A DNA stretch of 64,000 nucleotides from the NCBI GenBank assembly GCA_030998225.1, contig JAPYXD010000522.1, positions 930,001 to 994,000 on the forward strand, read 5' to 3'. The translations under genes were made by a program, and so were the position numbers. The notes below the pieces were generated by a model that had not been told where the DNA came from, searched no databases, and saw nothing but the letters and a program-made list of their open reading frames with translations. Below are positions 45,754-58,892 of the stretch, piece after piece. Position 1 is the first letter of the stretch; each line of letters begins with the position of its first letter. The stretch comes from Diplolepis rosae. Lineage: Eukaryota > Arthropoda > Insecta > Hymenoptera > Diplolepididae.

Positions 45754-47157
45754 TCATTTATACTGTATCTTACTGAAAAACACTACTAAGACGAAAGCCA
45801 CCATCAACCAAACCCAGCATCTCCAATTTGACTTTGTGTGTTCTGCAAGTTTAAGAGATTCAGATTTTAAACTATTTTCGTTAGTATCGGTGAGTTTATT
45901 GCTTTTTTCTAAAGATTTAATATCTCGTCGAATAATTCCGCTTGCTATAGTCGCGTGCTCTCTCATACTTCTAGTCATTAAAAGCATATTATTGGCAATG
46001 TTTTCTTGCATATTTCGATTGTATTTCAATACCGCATCTAAATCATCAACAGTTTCAGCTGAATTTGATGATAGATCTCTCATTTTTTCTGAATTTCCTG
46101 TAAAGCAAATTCTCTCATTTATTTCAAGTAAAATATTTATTAAGGCCACTTATGAAACGGGCAACGTGGCTAAATTATTTATAGTTTATATTCATGCAAT
46201 AAGGAACGTTTGTCTTGTTCATTATAGTAAAAATTTTATAGTTAACTGCGATTGCTAATAATTATTTCAATTCTATTTTTTGTAAAAAGGATTTATCGAA
46301 AAAGATTTACTAAAACGAATCAGACAGACGTTTCTCATAGTATTCTATCATTCCCAAATTTTGAGAAAGATATCCTTTCAAAAGTAACCAGTACTAATTT
46401 ATATAGTTTGTCTATACTTTGTGCAAATACCCACCCGATGACTTGAATAACTCCGACCGTAATTCCTGGCTATATTTGGAACTTGTTTTTTGGTGTATTT
46501 GCGTCATTATATTAGGCCCAATGGGTTCATTGGCTGAATGTATAACTGAAGATATCATTTGGGTTGCGACCACTTTTTCTACAGTATCCTTTAGTTTTGT
46601 AGTGCTAATTATTCCTTTTAAAAATTCTAACCGCTTGGCATACTCTGCCAACACATCTCTGGGCGGTTTACTACGATTTAAATACATACTAAATTTTATA
46701 ACAAACATTTACTTCATACTAACAGAAATATATTTAATGATTGATCAAATCAATTTAATCTATAATTCACAAAAAAAAAGTTTTATTTCTTAAATAATAA
46801 GGCTTTAGTCATTTCTGTCATAAGATTGCACGTAAATTACGAAAATAATGATAATTTGCAGATTAATAAGTATTTTTTCAGCAAAGATTGATAAATTTTT
46901 TGCAGTGAAATGAAATCAGTTTGTGGATATGAACTTACACCGTTGATGAATCTAGTGCTTCAATCATTTCATCTAAGGATTCAATATACTGAAAACAAAT
47001 CGCTAAATACAACTTTTATTTCAAATTTTATTGATATAAAAATACAAATTTTTACTTTTTCTAGTTTCCAATTTCTGCTGACATCGTCCTTAGCCATGGC
47101 TTCGCATATTCTTAACAGTCGTCTGATATTAATTTCTTGTCTTGCCATTTGACCCAT
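45754..47157 (-). CDS. USE1: USE1, vesicle transport SNARE (Golgi-to-ER retrograde), 4 exons
   Basis: Exons on the minus strand are 47157-47056, 46988-46939, 46688-46435 and 46097-45754, giving 249 residues plus stop (human USE1 is 259). Exon 1 begins MGQMARQEINIRRLLRICEA, matching the conserved N-terminus LNLVRLLSRCEAMA. Exon 3 carries KPPRDVLAEYAKRLEFLKG and SSKYSQELRSELF, both family blocks. Exon 4 carries the SNARE motif (about residues 140-205, with MLLMTRSMREHATIASGIIRRD) and a C-terminal tail anchor (WVWLMVAFVLVVFF). Phases agree: the first junction is phase 0, exon 2 ends with two extra bases before GTAAGT, and exon 3 ends with one extra base before GTGGGT. USE1 is known to act in the ER Q-SNARE complex with syntaxin 18 and Sec20. 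No break or missing block is seen. Confidence 0.94.
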
Positions 47158-48020
47158 TTTTTAATATATCTATGAATCAATTTTAACAGAATATATTAGA
47201 TAAATTAGGAGACAAGTTTTGATTATTTTTCCAGTTTTGTCTAGCTTAAAATTAAAGTTAAAATTAATTAAATAAATTGTCACAAAATAATCTTTCAGTT
47301 ATTTGAATATATAATATATGAAAAGAAATATCAGACAACTACTGACACAACTTTAATTAATATTGCACTTTTCTCAAGTTATAAACAGGCCCCCTCAACC
47401 TCAAAGTATTTTCTGGTGATGTCTGGTGACTTGTAACGTGACATGACCAAGGTTGGGTCTGTATCATTTGTATAAACGTACGTTACGTACGTTGACGCAA
47501 GTATAACGTATAATACATTAGTTTGTGTCCCACAATGTGTCCTATACAGGGTTGCAAAGTTACGCGTAACTTGAGGTTTTCTATGTAAATTACATAAATT
47601 ATGTAAAATACGTGTAAAACTGTAGTTAATTACATATTAAATATATACATAGTATATTACATTGCATATATACATTTTTTATATATATTACATAGTATAT
47701 ATAACCCCTCTTGTTTGTTTGTTTATGTGATTAATTATATTTGAAATTTGAACCTGCATTCTTCTTAATTTGCTTAATATCGGTTTTTAGGTGACAGGTA
47801 ATTAAATAACAATGAAATCTGTTTTATTTGTTTATTATCTTTTGATAATCACTGGTATATCAATAATTTTAATAGAGAATCTAGAGAAGTTATAAATATT
47901 TACCAAACTACTGTAATATGTTATATTCAGGATAACGCGAATTTTTTTTCAATAAGTACTATAGTAATATATAGACTTAATAATGTATGTTAATGTCGTG
48001 ATCAAATTTAAATGTGTTTT
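47158..48020. other. Upstream region of USE1
   Basis: Contains ACGTACGTTACGTACGT near 47479 (a self-complementary run), a TATA/TACATA-rich patch at 47625-47705, and at 47546-47570 one end (GGGTTGCAAAGTTACGCGTA) related to the 48979-49517 element. Confidence 0.5.
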
Positions 48021-48023
48021 TAT

Positions 48024-48754
48024 GGGGGTCGTCTACCTTCGAGGCGAGAATTTTAGCCTATTTTTGAGAATGAATTGCAAAAACACTACTAAAGATATTC
48101 ACGCCAGTTAAAATTTTTTTTATTATTACATGTTTTTTCTTCAAAAAAATCTTTTTTTCACTTAATAATAAATGCATCCGCGACCTTGGAACGTCTTTGA
48201 CCTCAACGCTGCAGAAATGTCATTAAGAACTTTGTGGTAAGACTTTGGCCATTTAAATTGTCTGAAATCAATAAAATGAAATATGTCTGTAATCTGTGTT
48301 ACATTGGCTATGTTTTCCCAGAGCCGATTTTTTCTATTGTAAAATGTGTTTATATTACGCAATTGTTCTTGAAAAAATTCGATTTTTGACCTGTTTTTTG
48401 ACCTATTAGAGCCTGTTAAAATTCAACAAAGTAAAAATTTGAAAATCGCCTCTGGGAAAACATAGCTATATGTTTATTGAATAACTGAAAAAAAATTTGA
48501 TCAAATTCAATCAATATTTCTAGAAGAAGTCATACCACAAAGTTTGAAAAATGCAACTTTTGGGAAATCACGTTTCAAGATAAATTACAGTGTAAAACAT
48601 GATTTGAGAAACTTACGATTTAATCGGCAATACCTACGTAATAAAGCGTATTTCAAAAAATCCCTCATATGGCGTGTTCCTTATAACATCTAAATTCAAA
48701 ATATGCAAAAAAAAAAAAAACGATTTTTCCAAACCGCGAAGGTAGACGACCCCC
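48024..48754. mobile_element. TTAA-type element, 731 bp, GGGGGTCGTCTACCTTCG ends
   Basis: An 18-bp perfect inverted terminus GGGGGTCGTCTACCTTCG. The right flank is TTAA (48755-48758); the left is TTAT (48020-48023), a decayed copy. The ends resemble level 4 of the nest (GGGGGTCGCCT). No transposase frame. Confidence 0.75.
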
Positions 48755-48770
48755 TTAATCGTTCACAGTC

Positions 48771-48860
48771 ATAATAATGTGAGGTCAGAGAACGGTTAGA
48801 GAACAGCCAGAGACGGTCAGAGTATTCTCTGACCGTAATCTCAACGGGGTCCGCTAGGGA
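48771..48860. repeat. GAGAACGGTCAGAG repeat block, copy B
   Basis: TAATAATGTGAGGTCAGAGA, then a hairpin CGGTCAGAGTATTCTCTGAC, ending GGGGTCCGCTAGGG. Close match to 27965-28075. Confidence 0.7.
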
Positions 48861-48978
48861 GTGCTATCTTGCCTTTTGTCAATTTGCATCTGCTAGCAAA
48901 TCATTTTCAATGGCAGTACGTTCTGACGTCATCAACGCGTTGTTACCAACAGTTGCATGTGGAATCGCACGCTGCAGC

Positions 48979-49517
48979 CAGTGTTGGGAAGTGACGCGTA
49001 ACTCCAGGTTTTTATTTTTATTTTACGTAGGAAACGGTAAAGTACCTAGTAAATTACCTGACAAAGATGGCGGACTTTTTGAATGCACAACAGTGTCGCG
49101 CCTAACCTCAAAGCCTTTACTAATAACAAAGGTATATGTTATATTTGTCAAATGTCAGCCTCTTTCACAGTGATTTTCATTAAAAAAAAATTACTTAAAA
49201 TTAATTCGTGTTTGGATAACTTACCGGTGAGATTTTAATTCACTGTAGCTTTGGTGCTTGGATCTACCGCCTCTGTTCATTTTTTAAACTATTATAAAAA
49301 AACAAAATGCTGCATATGCATTTAAAGAATTTTAATTTATTAATTTACAGAGCTGATAGGTTTAAGTTGATAAGTCTACGAATTTAACTTCAGAAATGTC
49401 ATGTCCTTTATCGACGTAAATTACGTCATGTAAAAAACTAACTGCGTATAATACTTAGTAAAATACCGTAAAAAACCAAGTAAATTACCTTGGGTATTTT
49501 ACGCGCCCAACCCTATG
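48979..49517. mobile_element. DNA element, 539 bp, CAGTGTTGGGAAGTGACGCG end
   Basis: Left CAGTGTTGGGAAGTGACGCG, right in reverse CATAGGGTTGGGCGCGTAAA. GTAAATTAC and ACGTAA words occur throughout both halves. The end type suggests hAT-like, but no 8-bp duplication was seen. Confidence 0.6.
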
Positions 49518-49949
49518 GACAGCACCCTTACGCGTAGAAAAATAGAATGCAGTCACTCTGAGGGATTTTTACGCCATGGGCAAGGCACTCTGTATTTTTC
49601 TCGGGGCAATTAATGGCTCTCCCACAGCTCGTAAGTCAGGGTGCCGTCCTATGTACAAAAAAATACAATTTCATTACAATATTACTTAGATTAAAAAAAG
49701 TCTGATGAAATTTTCGTAATTTGCAATGAAAAAATACCATTTTGCTAAATAATTTTTTATTGACATATAAATAAAATAACTTTAAATTCAAATCTTCCCG
49801 CAAAAAAGTTTTTCCGACTGCAGGCAGAAAATCGCGGCTTGCTCGTAGTCAGGCACACAAATTTAACAAAGACGTAAACACATAGGTTTTCTACACGTAA
49901 CGTAACAAACCGTTTTCGACGTGTAGTTACCCAACCCAAAGGCAAAGAA

Positions 49950-50197
49950 TACGTATACCGTATCCAGTTAGTTATAGTTATAGAGAAATTCGTGCTTTCC
50001 CATTCCCGACTTTACTGTGCTTAGCCCGATTGACTACTTGTTCGAATTTGTTCAGTTTACTTCAGTGTTCAAGTTCAGTTGAGTTCAGTCATTGCTTACC
50101 TCATCACGCACAAGCAATTGCCAAGCAATTGCTGACGAGTAGCCGTCAACGATAAGTTGCTGAGTGTGTTTGACAGTGAAATCTTTCAGTGGTGAAA
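49950..50197 (+). promoter_or_regulatory. Probable promoter/5' UTR zone of Sh3beta
   Basis: The 250 bp before the Sh3beta ATG are clearly less AT-rich than the flanks and contain repeated TTCAGTT/GTTCAG motifs. No repeat element or open frame is evident. The position directly upstream of exon 1, with no splice acceptor next to the ATG, suggests that exon 1 includes this leader. The transcription start cannot be placed from sequence alone. Confidence 0.35.
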
Positions 50198-53100
50198 ATG
50201 GTTGTGAAAGTTTATGTATCGGGAATCAGCGGTAATAAAGAAGTGAGTATCACAAAATATTTACTAAAGTTGACTTAAAAAATAACGCGATAGATGCCAT
50301 TGAATTTCATTTAGGACTAATTCCGGCTCGAGCCATCGTGTTCTTTACTTTTTTTCTGACATCGTCAAAATGGTCAAGCATACGTTGAAGGAAGAGTGTA
50401 TCAAATTACCACGACTCGATGCCCTTTAGGATTACTTTCGATTTTGGCAACGTTTTTCATTTTGTATATCGCATCATGCGAGTTGCGTGTGTCTTTCGTA
50501 ATTTTTGACATTAGGAAGAATAATACATGGCTTTTAATCGTGGCTTGTATGCCAAACTGAATATACTAAATTTTAAATCATAACACTGAAGTGTTTCTGA
50601 GCATACTTCTGGATAATGGATATTTAATTTTTTTATTATTTTATTTTATTTTATTAATTGAAAGATCTACTGCAGTCAAAAACTGCAAAGCTATTTTTCA
50701 TTTGAAATTGTTATTATGTCGGAGTTAGCTTTCCTCAAGGCCCTAATATTAATAAACTGTACATCTTGACAAAAAATAACTATCAATATATATAAACGAA
50801 TAAAGTCGAATATAGACCTTTATGAAGTTTCATCTCATTATTAATACTAATATTCATGGGCGTTGATAGTCAAGAAGTTTTTAAAGTCAACCATATTTGG
50901 GGTGCAGGACAGCCAGCCTGAGGTCCAAACATTGGTAAGCGCGATGCTTTGCCGACTATTAACTGCCTTATGTCTACTTATGTTGTCAGCTAAACATCAA
51001 CCTCTAACTAGTCCCATTTTCTTTATATTAGTATTTTTTGGCACGTAAAAAGTATAAAAAGCTCCAAAGTTTACTAAAAAGTCATAAAGGTCCTCAATCT
51101 CCAAAAATTCAAATCTCGCTTACAATTAACTGTCCTACGCTATGTAAGTCGGATATCGACCTTTAAAGTTGTCCCACCTTCTTTATAATACTACAGTAAC
51201 AAAATAATAAGAAATTTAATCTAAATAAATCTAAATAATCATTATATTGAATAATACATTGATAGGATTATAAAAAAAAACGAAAAAGGCTTTTCAGTAC
51301 TAAAACGAGAATATTATAAAATATATTCATATCAATCTTGATGTTAATTAAATAAACTTCTATTAACATTGAGCTGCCTTCCAAACCTTGATGACTTGAT
51401 ACGCCATATACCCTCATTGAAGTTCAACTTGCAAAACTTGTCAAATAGTTTACATTCCGTCTTATTAAAACCAATATCAATGTTTTTCAAAATATATGTC
51501 TTGAAGGCTATTTATAATTGGTGAATCAATTATATAGATACATTATGTCAAATAAATTTCAGGAATTCGTAATTTAAAAAACTTTTTTTTTAAGAAAAAA
51601 AAATTGTTTTGATGTAAGTTGGTACCAATGTACCTAATTATCACGTGGAGTTTTTACACGATTTGTTGATCAGTTTATTTCCAACTGGTGGTTGACAAAA
51701 TTTGTTGTGCTGAGTCCTTGAAAATGTTGCAGAAGGCTTACGGTGAGTCAGCTTTCTCGAAAACACAAGCGTACGAGTGGTACAAAGAATTCAAAGAAGG
51801 CCGAGAAGTGGTTCAAGACTTGTTCCCTCGTTCCGGTCGACCTTCAACGTCGACAACCGACAAAAATAACGAAAAAGTGAAGGAAATAGTAATGGAGAAT
51901 TAATAAACAATATTATTTGGGCGTTATGGGGCGTTTGAAAGAGGAGAATGTTTGCCGCAAAAGGCCAGAGCTGTGGAAGAAAAATTCTTGGATTTTACAC
52001 CATGATAATGCGCTCTCCCACTCATCGATTCTTGTACACGAATTTTTCACCAAAAACTCAACGAATTTCATCGACGAAGCAATGTATTCACCAGACATAG
52101 CCTCGTGTGACGTGTTTATGTTCCCTAAACTCAAATTAACATTTCACGGAAGAAGTTTGAAGGCGATAAAATGAATTTAGATGATTAAACCTATATTTTG
52201 TGTTTTATTCCAAAATCCCCGGTATTCATTTGACAGAATGTATAACATTTTGAAGGAATTAATACCTAATTTCTATTTCTAAAAATATTATGCATTTCGA
52301 AATTCCCGCCTTATTTGAACAATTAATTAACAATTACTTTAACAATTGTCCACTTCGTATGATTTCGTGATTTCGGTATACTAGTAGAAATTTCATTTCA
52401 GAATATTGAATAAAAAATATTTAAAAACTCTAAAAACCCATTGCATTAACTGTTATTCATTGGAAACTATTTTTTTAATGACTGTGAAAAAATTTTCGAT
52501 GACCGGGAATTATTTTTGTTGATAAAAATGGTCATTCTGAGAGACGCTCAACCCCAAAACCCAAAATTAGTTCAAATATTATAAAATGTTTGTAGATTTT
52601 TTAAATATGTGATATTTTCTGTGAAAAGTCTCTGAAATGAAAATTCCTTTTCCAGGTGAAGAAGCGACAGCAAAGGGTAATGATGATTTTAGAAAGCAAG
52701 AATGTAGCCTACGAAGTGATAGACATTACGGAACCCGGGAGAGAAGACGAAAAGGAGTTTATGCAGACCATGAGCAAAGCAAGAGACAGCAAATACCCTT
52801 TACCTCCTCAAATATTCAATGAGGAAGATTATTGCGGGGTAAATGTCTTTCTATTGTATTTTATTAAATTATATTCATTTAATATTATTTTCGACTCATT
52901 AAAGTAGGTAGTATATTATTAAAGTATAGTAACATATTTCTTAATATCTATAACTATATAACTTATAAAAAGACATATACAATACATTTATTATTAGGAT
53001 TATGAAGATTTCGATTTGGCAAATGAAAATGATGTATTGGAAGAGTTTCTTAAAGTCTCAGCATCTATCAGTACAGCCGAGGTCACACTCAACTCCAAAA

Positions 53101-53831
53101 CCCAAAGTAACGAAGTTCATCAAAATGGAAATACATCTAGTCGAGAGGTAAATAACCATACATTATTCAATATTAATATTTAATAGATTTAACTTTTCTA
53201 TTAAGAGTTGCTTAAAAATTATACTGCACTTCTTTTTACATTTTTAATTAGTAAACTATCATTAATTGACAGGTATTGTAATTTTATACTTCTCTATGAT
53301 TATTGTAGCCATCCACAGACAAAGACGCTGCTACAGTACCAACAGAAAGGTGATTATAATGCTCTAGAAAACTGAAAACAAAAAGATGCGGAGAAAACTC
53401 AATTTTGGTGATATAATTTTACTCGCATTTTCAACCTTAAGCATTTCCAAATATTTGAGAAATTTCTTCGGAAAACTTCGCCTAAACACGCAATTTTCTG
53501 AAAGACTTTTTTCAAATTTACCAAAACATTCCAATAAAATGTTAAGGAGTTTCGAAGAAATTTGTTCACCGCTTGGCTTTGGGAATCGAACTACAGATAA
53601 AAAAGGAGCCCAAGTGCAATAAAAAAATATTAAAAGCCTGTTTGTCCCTGTGTTGACAGCATGGAGGAAAGAAGTTCGTCGTTAGTAGGCGAAGAAAGAA
53701 CAACTGGGAAATCCGAACGCACAGATTCCGAAAGCGAAGTAAATGATATTTCTGAAGGGGACGTCGAGCCCACGGAAAAGGTGGGGGACAAAAAAGAAGA
53801 TAAGTTTGATGACCAAGAAAGAGAGGAGTAG
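50198..53831 (+). CDS. Sh3beta: SH3BGRL / Sh3beta, thioredoxin-fold SH3-binding Glu-rich protein, 5 exons
   Basis: Exons are 50198-50242, 52656-52838, 52998-53147, 53309-53349 and 53660-53831, giving 196 residues plus TAG. Residues 1-~95 form the SH3BGR thioredoxin-like domain: MVVKVYVSGISGNKEVKKRQ, then ESKNVAYEVIDITEPG, then YPLPPQIFN and YCGDYEDFDLANEND. The proline-containing PLPPQIFN loop is the family hallmark. The remaining ~100 residues are Ser/Thr/Glu-rich and end in an acidic tail, as in insect Sh3beta and vertebrate SH3BGR but unlike the short SH3BGRL3. The CxxC redox motif of true glutaredoxins is absent, as usual in this family, so a binding role rather than oxidoreductase activity is expected. 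Intron 1 is 2.4 kb and holds a dead mariner. An ATG in GAAAATGG context begins exon 1. Confidence 0.95.
50243..52655 (+). other. Sh3beta intron 1
   Basis: 2.4-kb intron with donor GAA|GTGAGT and acceptor TTTTCCAG|GTG. It contains a mariner pseudogene at 51640-52175; the remainder is AT-rich and featureless. Confidence 0.85.
51640..52175 (+). pseudogene. Mariner transposase with large internal deletion
   Basis: The N-terminal piece (51688-51903) reads KMLQKAYGESAFSKTQAYEW, YKEFKEGREVVQD and SGRPSTSTTD. After a frame change it resumes INKQYYLGVMGRLKEENV, RPELWKKNSWILHHDNALSH (second catalytic Asp) and MYSPDIASCDVFMFPKLKL (third Asp) to 52175. About 150 residues, including the first Asp, are missing. 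Confidence 0.88.
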
Positions 53832-54775
53832 ATAGATAATGTCAACACCTGGTATGGACTGACCCCGTCCAAAAAAATACATCATATTATTTGTTTCTCG
53901 TTTTAATACTTTTCTTTCCTGTAAAACTAGGTTCATTCAGATATAGCCAAATGAAGAAATTCCGGGATAAATATGATCTACACATACGTATAATTGTGTT
54001 GAAAACATGCAAGATAAATTTCATAAGATAGACAAATGTGATTTATGTAACAAGTTTATTCGAAGTACATATGTTGTATAAGTTTGACAATTTTCACTTA
54101 TCGAAGTAAAAGTAAATCGCTATTTTTACGCTTCTTATAAAGGTCTAATCAAATAGACAAAAATAATTATTTTTCCTAAATAATTTGTTCACCTTTGTCA
54201 TATTCCAATGATTCAACAAATCAAGGTGTTCAGTATTGAGTATTTTTTCAAAATAATGTGGCAGTAAATTACTTTGACATTTCTATAAAATTTTGTAATT
54301 CTCTGAAATTTTACAAAACGCCGAGTAAGTCCTTGATGATGTCCTTGATGATTACTGAACACCTTGAAAGCGCAAAAATTCTAGGTAGATTTACTTTTCA
54401 TGATTAAGGTTTGTATTTATACTTTCTTGATTATATATTACATTGTTTTTTTATGTAAAACAAAACTGTCGAATTTCTACGCATGGCTATAGATTTCGAT
54501 TTCATTTATATGCTTAAGTTTTTTTGTGTTACTCATCGCTCTCAATGCAAATATGCATTAAGATTATTTTTTTAATAAGTCCCTGATTCATACGCCTTCA
54601 TTAATTCGTTGCATTTTCAATTACATAAAGATTTTCTCAATCTAAGAAAAGAAAATATAACAAGAATACCACAAATCATACTTTTGTTTATGATATTCAA
54701 TTGTGGTAATTTGTACATTGTCTTCACAGCCATTTGATACTACTACTATAATATAGCTTCATAAACGCCACACAT
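53832..54775. other. 3' UTR side of Sh3beta, no further gene
   Basis: AT-rich, no recognised element. The Sh3beta transcript end cannot be placed. Confidence 0.5.
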
Positions 54776-54895
54776 CTGCTGTCCAAAAGAACCTAGTAAG
54801 TAACATTTGTCATAGAGGTTATTTTTGCGAGTAGAAGTAACGAAAAATAGCCCCTATGACAAATGTTACTTACTAGGTTCTTCTTCTGGACTGCA
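54776..54895. mobile_element. Foldback MITE, copy B of the CTAGTAAGTAAC family
   Basis: Arms AGAACCTAGTAAGTAACATT..TTGTCATAG face each other around a 15-bp loop. The outer part continues as CTGYWGTCCARAAGA. Same family as 7657-7780. Confidence 0.8.
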
Positions 54896-54899
54896 GTCA

Positions 54900-57800
54900 T
54901 TAAGATTTTTATCAGTAAAATATGAATTTGAAATTGAAAACGATTTTAGTTGCATCAGAAACATATTATTACCAATGTAAAGCCAGAAAGAACTAAAGTT
55001 CCACAACCTCTGAAATTGAAAAGCATATCTTTGAAAAGTTACATTTTTATAAAAAGTAGATCTTGATCAAAATTTCCTGTAAAAACTGCAAAATCAACAG
55101 TTCTTTTTGAGTTAAAATTTTTTCAGAATTATCCTTTTAGCTAGGAAGTTTTTTCTCGGAATTATATTTTAAATTAGTTAATAAGGAGTTTATATGATAC
55201 AGAATCGCAAACGTACTACTTAATATTTTAGTGAAAATAACTTTTTTTATAAAAGAATCTAAGTTATACAACTGCTCTGAAAAGATTGTTTCAAAATTTA
55301 TACTAAAAATATCTTTTAATTGACCTACAATTGCAGAATTTTAGAACTTTTATTAGGAAAAGAAATATCTCGCTAAACAAAACAAAAAAACACTATTAAA
55401 GGTAAACATGATATAATCACAGCATCAAGAAATATGTTAGTTTTATCTGCACGTTAAAAAATTGAAGTATATTATAAAAATTCACTTCGATTCGTAATCA
55501 ACTGTAAATATTAAAGTTGAGACTCTTGAATCTATAATATAACCAAGCATACACAATTGATATTTTTACTAGCAGAGCAAATATTGCAATATTGTATTAT
55601 CATATAAAAAATACAAGTTAATAATGAGTAATTAGCTTTTAAGACATACTTAAAAGAAAGCATAGAAAATCCAAATATAAGCAAACTTGATGTTGAAAAA
55701 AGAGAAAATCAAATAGACTGATAAATTTAGATAAATTACATTATTTTTTATTATCCGATTAACTAAAATCATATTTCTAAATTTAAAATTTACAATAAAA
55801 TAAGAAGACTATAATCGTCTAATATTTTTTTTTCTAAATTATAATCGTTAAAGGATTCGACTGTTGCTAAGCTAACTGCCAGAGCTTGTAAACTCATTTC
55901 CAATCTTTAATTTTGATAATTTCTATAATAATAATAATAATAATTAGACATAATTACTTGTTTATGAACTGCCTTTCTCTGTATTTTTCATAGTAAGTTT
56001 GTATCACAATTTGATGATGATGTTTTTGCTGATAAAATCTTCAGAAACCTCTTCAAAATGGGTCTAGTGTCTCTGATACACCGTGATATGCACAACCTGC
56101 AAACAATGATCAAGAATATTTTGTTAAACTATTCCATTATTTTTGTTTGTTTGAAATTTCAGGTATAAAAGAATTCCAGTTAAAATATCAATAATAAAAA
56201 AAATAAGAAATTTGTTTTTCTTGTGTCAAGGTTTAAAAATAAATGTTAAGGAATTTCTTTGTAGAGGCTGCAAGATGAACAAATTTTGTATACGTACATT
56301 ATTCCGCATTATTCCATAAAGCTTGCCAATTCGATATAAATCGCTATGGCGATTTTTAAGATATGTATTCTATAAAACATTTTTTTCATCACATTGCCTT
56401 CATAACTCCAAAATTCCTAGTTTTATAACTTTTTGTAAAATTTTCACCAAGTTCCAAAGTATTAAACCAAACGAGAATTGCAATTTTGTGCCTCTAATTT
56501 CTCATAAATTCAATGGAAAAAACTAAAAATCAGAACTTAATTTTTCAAACGTAATTTCTTACCAAAAAACTTATTTATTCTTGGTAACTTTCATTAAAAG
56601 ATATGAGTCTGATTCTCTTTAATAATTTATTCTAAGGTTTTCAAATGTGAAGTCTAGATATGTTTAGCATTTTACTTTTCCAATTTTATTTTTGGATCCA
56701 TTCGAATTTCTTGATTTACACAATTCCTAATTTTTTTTTCGATGATCAAAGCCACCCACACGCAGACACATCGGCACGAGTTGAGAAAAATATAGTTGAA
56801 TTTTATGTAAATGTATGTGTGTATCTAGATATTTAAAGATTTTCACTCAAAAATGTATTCCGGCTCAATTAAATGCAAATGCAGAAGAATGAACATAAAC
56901 GCAGTAAAGTTTGTAGTTAGAAATTAATAAAATTTGCTGATATAGGAGTTTCATTTTTGTAACAGTTTTTTATATTTTTATAAACGATAAATACGTTTTG
57001 GAAAACAATAATAATAGGAAAACAAATAGTAAATTAAATACTACTTACAATAATACAAATTTTGTAATGTTATAAGTAACTAAAGCTTTTATTCTATTTC
57101 ATATAGTTAACTTGATTCAGGCTTAAATCAAATTGAAAGTAGTTCGAAAAAATGTTGAAATTGTAGTTGATACTTTTTAATAAGGAAAGGATTGAAGCAA
57201 TGAAAAATTCTGCATTTGCACCACTTAATCAAATATTTATTCATTCTCTTCAACTTCTCGATTAAGAATCTCATACCATAATAATAGAAAATCCAAATAC
57301 ACAAGCACGCAGAGTTGTTTTATATTCAAATGCACAATAACGCAATACAAAAAAGTAATAAAAATTTTATATTAGTTTGGGGCCGCACCTAATCTTTGTA
57401 CTACAACGAAGAAAGAAAAAAATCAAAAGTACCAGCCACAAATAAAGGTCCTCTTCAATACTAAAAGTAGTAAAAATTCAAAAATATTTCCAAAAAAAAG
57501 TAAACAAAACTTATCTAGCATATTTTCAAAAAAGGAGATCAACCAGTCCACAGTAAACAAAAAACCAATACCTTCTCATATGATAAGAATGCAATAGAAA
57601 ACGTATGATCCATGGAAATTGTACATGCAAAGAATAACACGATAGGACTAGAAACTGTGATTCATCACGATTTTGCAAGTTTGCTAGACAAGTTTCGTGA
57701 CAATTTTTGTTTATATAAGTATATATTTTATTATTTTTAATACTGAACCTATTAGAGACTGAAACGTTAATTTTTTTCCTATTTCGTAATGGCAGTAAAA

Positions 57801-58030
57801 ATCAATGCGATAGTCGATTATGGAATCCCATTTTTGCAAAAAATAAATTCTTTTCTTATAAGTATAATTATTATTTGTTTTCTTATTGCTGTTGTATTTT
57901 TTTACAATTACTGAAAGCAGTCAAATTTCGGCGCATAGTATGTATATTATTATTATTATCATTATTATTATTGGGTTAATACTATAATTTGTGATTTAGA
58001 AACCAAAAACTCATTCAAAAAAATCTATAT
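54900..58030. other. AT-rich intergenic DNA with trinucleotide microsatellites
   Basis: An ATA/TAA run at about 55927-55945 and a TAT run at 57944-57972. No conserved frame or inverted-repeat element was recognised in the rest. Confidence 0.55.
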
Positions 58031-58034
58031 TTAA

Positions 58035-58337
58035 GGTCATGGATCAACTGGACTACGTGACCAATTCCTGTTAAAGTCCTTGTAAAATAACTTTTTTCAT
58101 TAACAAAATATTATTTTGAAAATTTAGAAAATACAGCAGAAAACAATATAGAATGCCAACTTTGTTCATTTTATTTTCTCTAAACAAATTATTTCCAAAA
58201 TTTTTACTAACAAGCAGTTAACAGACGTTCTTTTGTCATGTTTCCTAAATTTTCAAAAGTTCTTTTGTGAATTAAAAAACTTATAGAGATAAATTAATAC
58301 ATATATTTTAGTTACGTGGCCCGGTTGATCTATGGCC
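58035..58337. mobile_element. TTAA-flanked MITE, 303 bp, GGCCATGGATCAA family
   Basis: TTAA at 58031-58034 and 58338-58341. Left GGTCATGGATCAACTGGACT, right in reverse GGCCATAGATCAACCGGGCC, both followed by ACGTGAC-like text and AAATAACTTTTTT. Confidence 0.82.
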
Positions 58338-58892
58338 TTAATTGTTGAAACCACAATTATGATTTATGCTGCAAATATTAAGCATGGTAAAATAAATTTT
58401 AAAAATGTACCTTAATGTATCACGTTTTTTTAATCCAAGAAGAAAATAAGAAAACGCAAGTATTAATTTATGCCATGATTAAATAAATTTTCTGTACAAT
58501 TCAAACTGGAAATTAAAATATTTGTTAAAAAATTATATGTATTCACAAAAGTTCACGTAATTACAAAGTTGGTTATAAAATATTGGACATTCAGAAACGA
58601 TTTCTGTGCAATTACTCAACATTTTATTCTTATTTCTTGTCTTCGATAAAAAAAACGCACTCTTAAAACTAATATTACGTATTTTGTTCCTGAAAGATTA
58701 AAAATCTAGCGTTCTTGAGTTTACAATAGTATGTCGTGCAACAAAGGGTAGGCACACGTCGTTTAAGGCCCTCGTACATCTTTGGCTGAAAACATTGCTT
58801 GGGACTTAAACAGTGGCCTATCTCGAGGCACACACTATATGCAAAAAAAGGGATTAATCATGTAGGAATGGTAAATAAATAATTCTGCCGCA

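Noticed and set aside
45836..46258. 140-codon plus-strand frame opposite USE1 exon 4
   Set aside because: Antisense shadow of the USE1 SNARE exon.
47479..47497. ACGTACGT palindrome as an operator
   Set aside because: A short self-complementary run with no supporting context.
53386..53622. Open frame inside the last Sh3beta intron
   Set aside because: Exon 4 to exon 5 splicing restores the family acidic tail in phase; this frame has no similarity and lies wholly in the intron.
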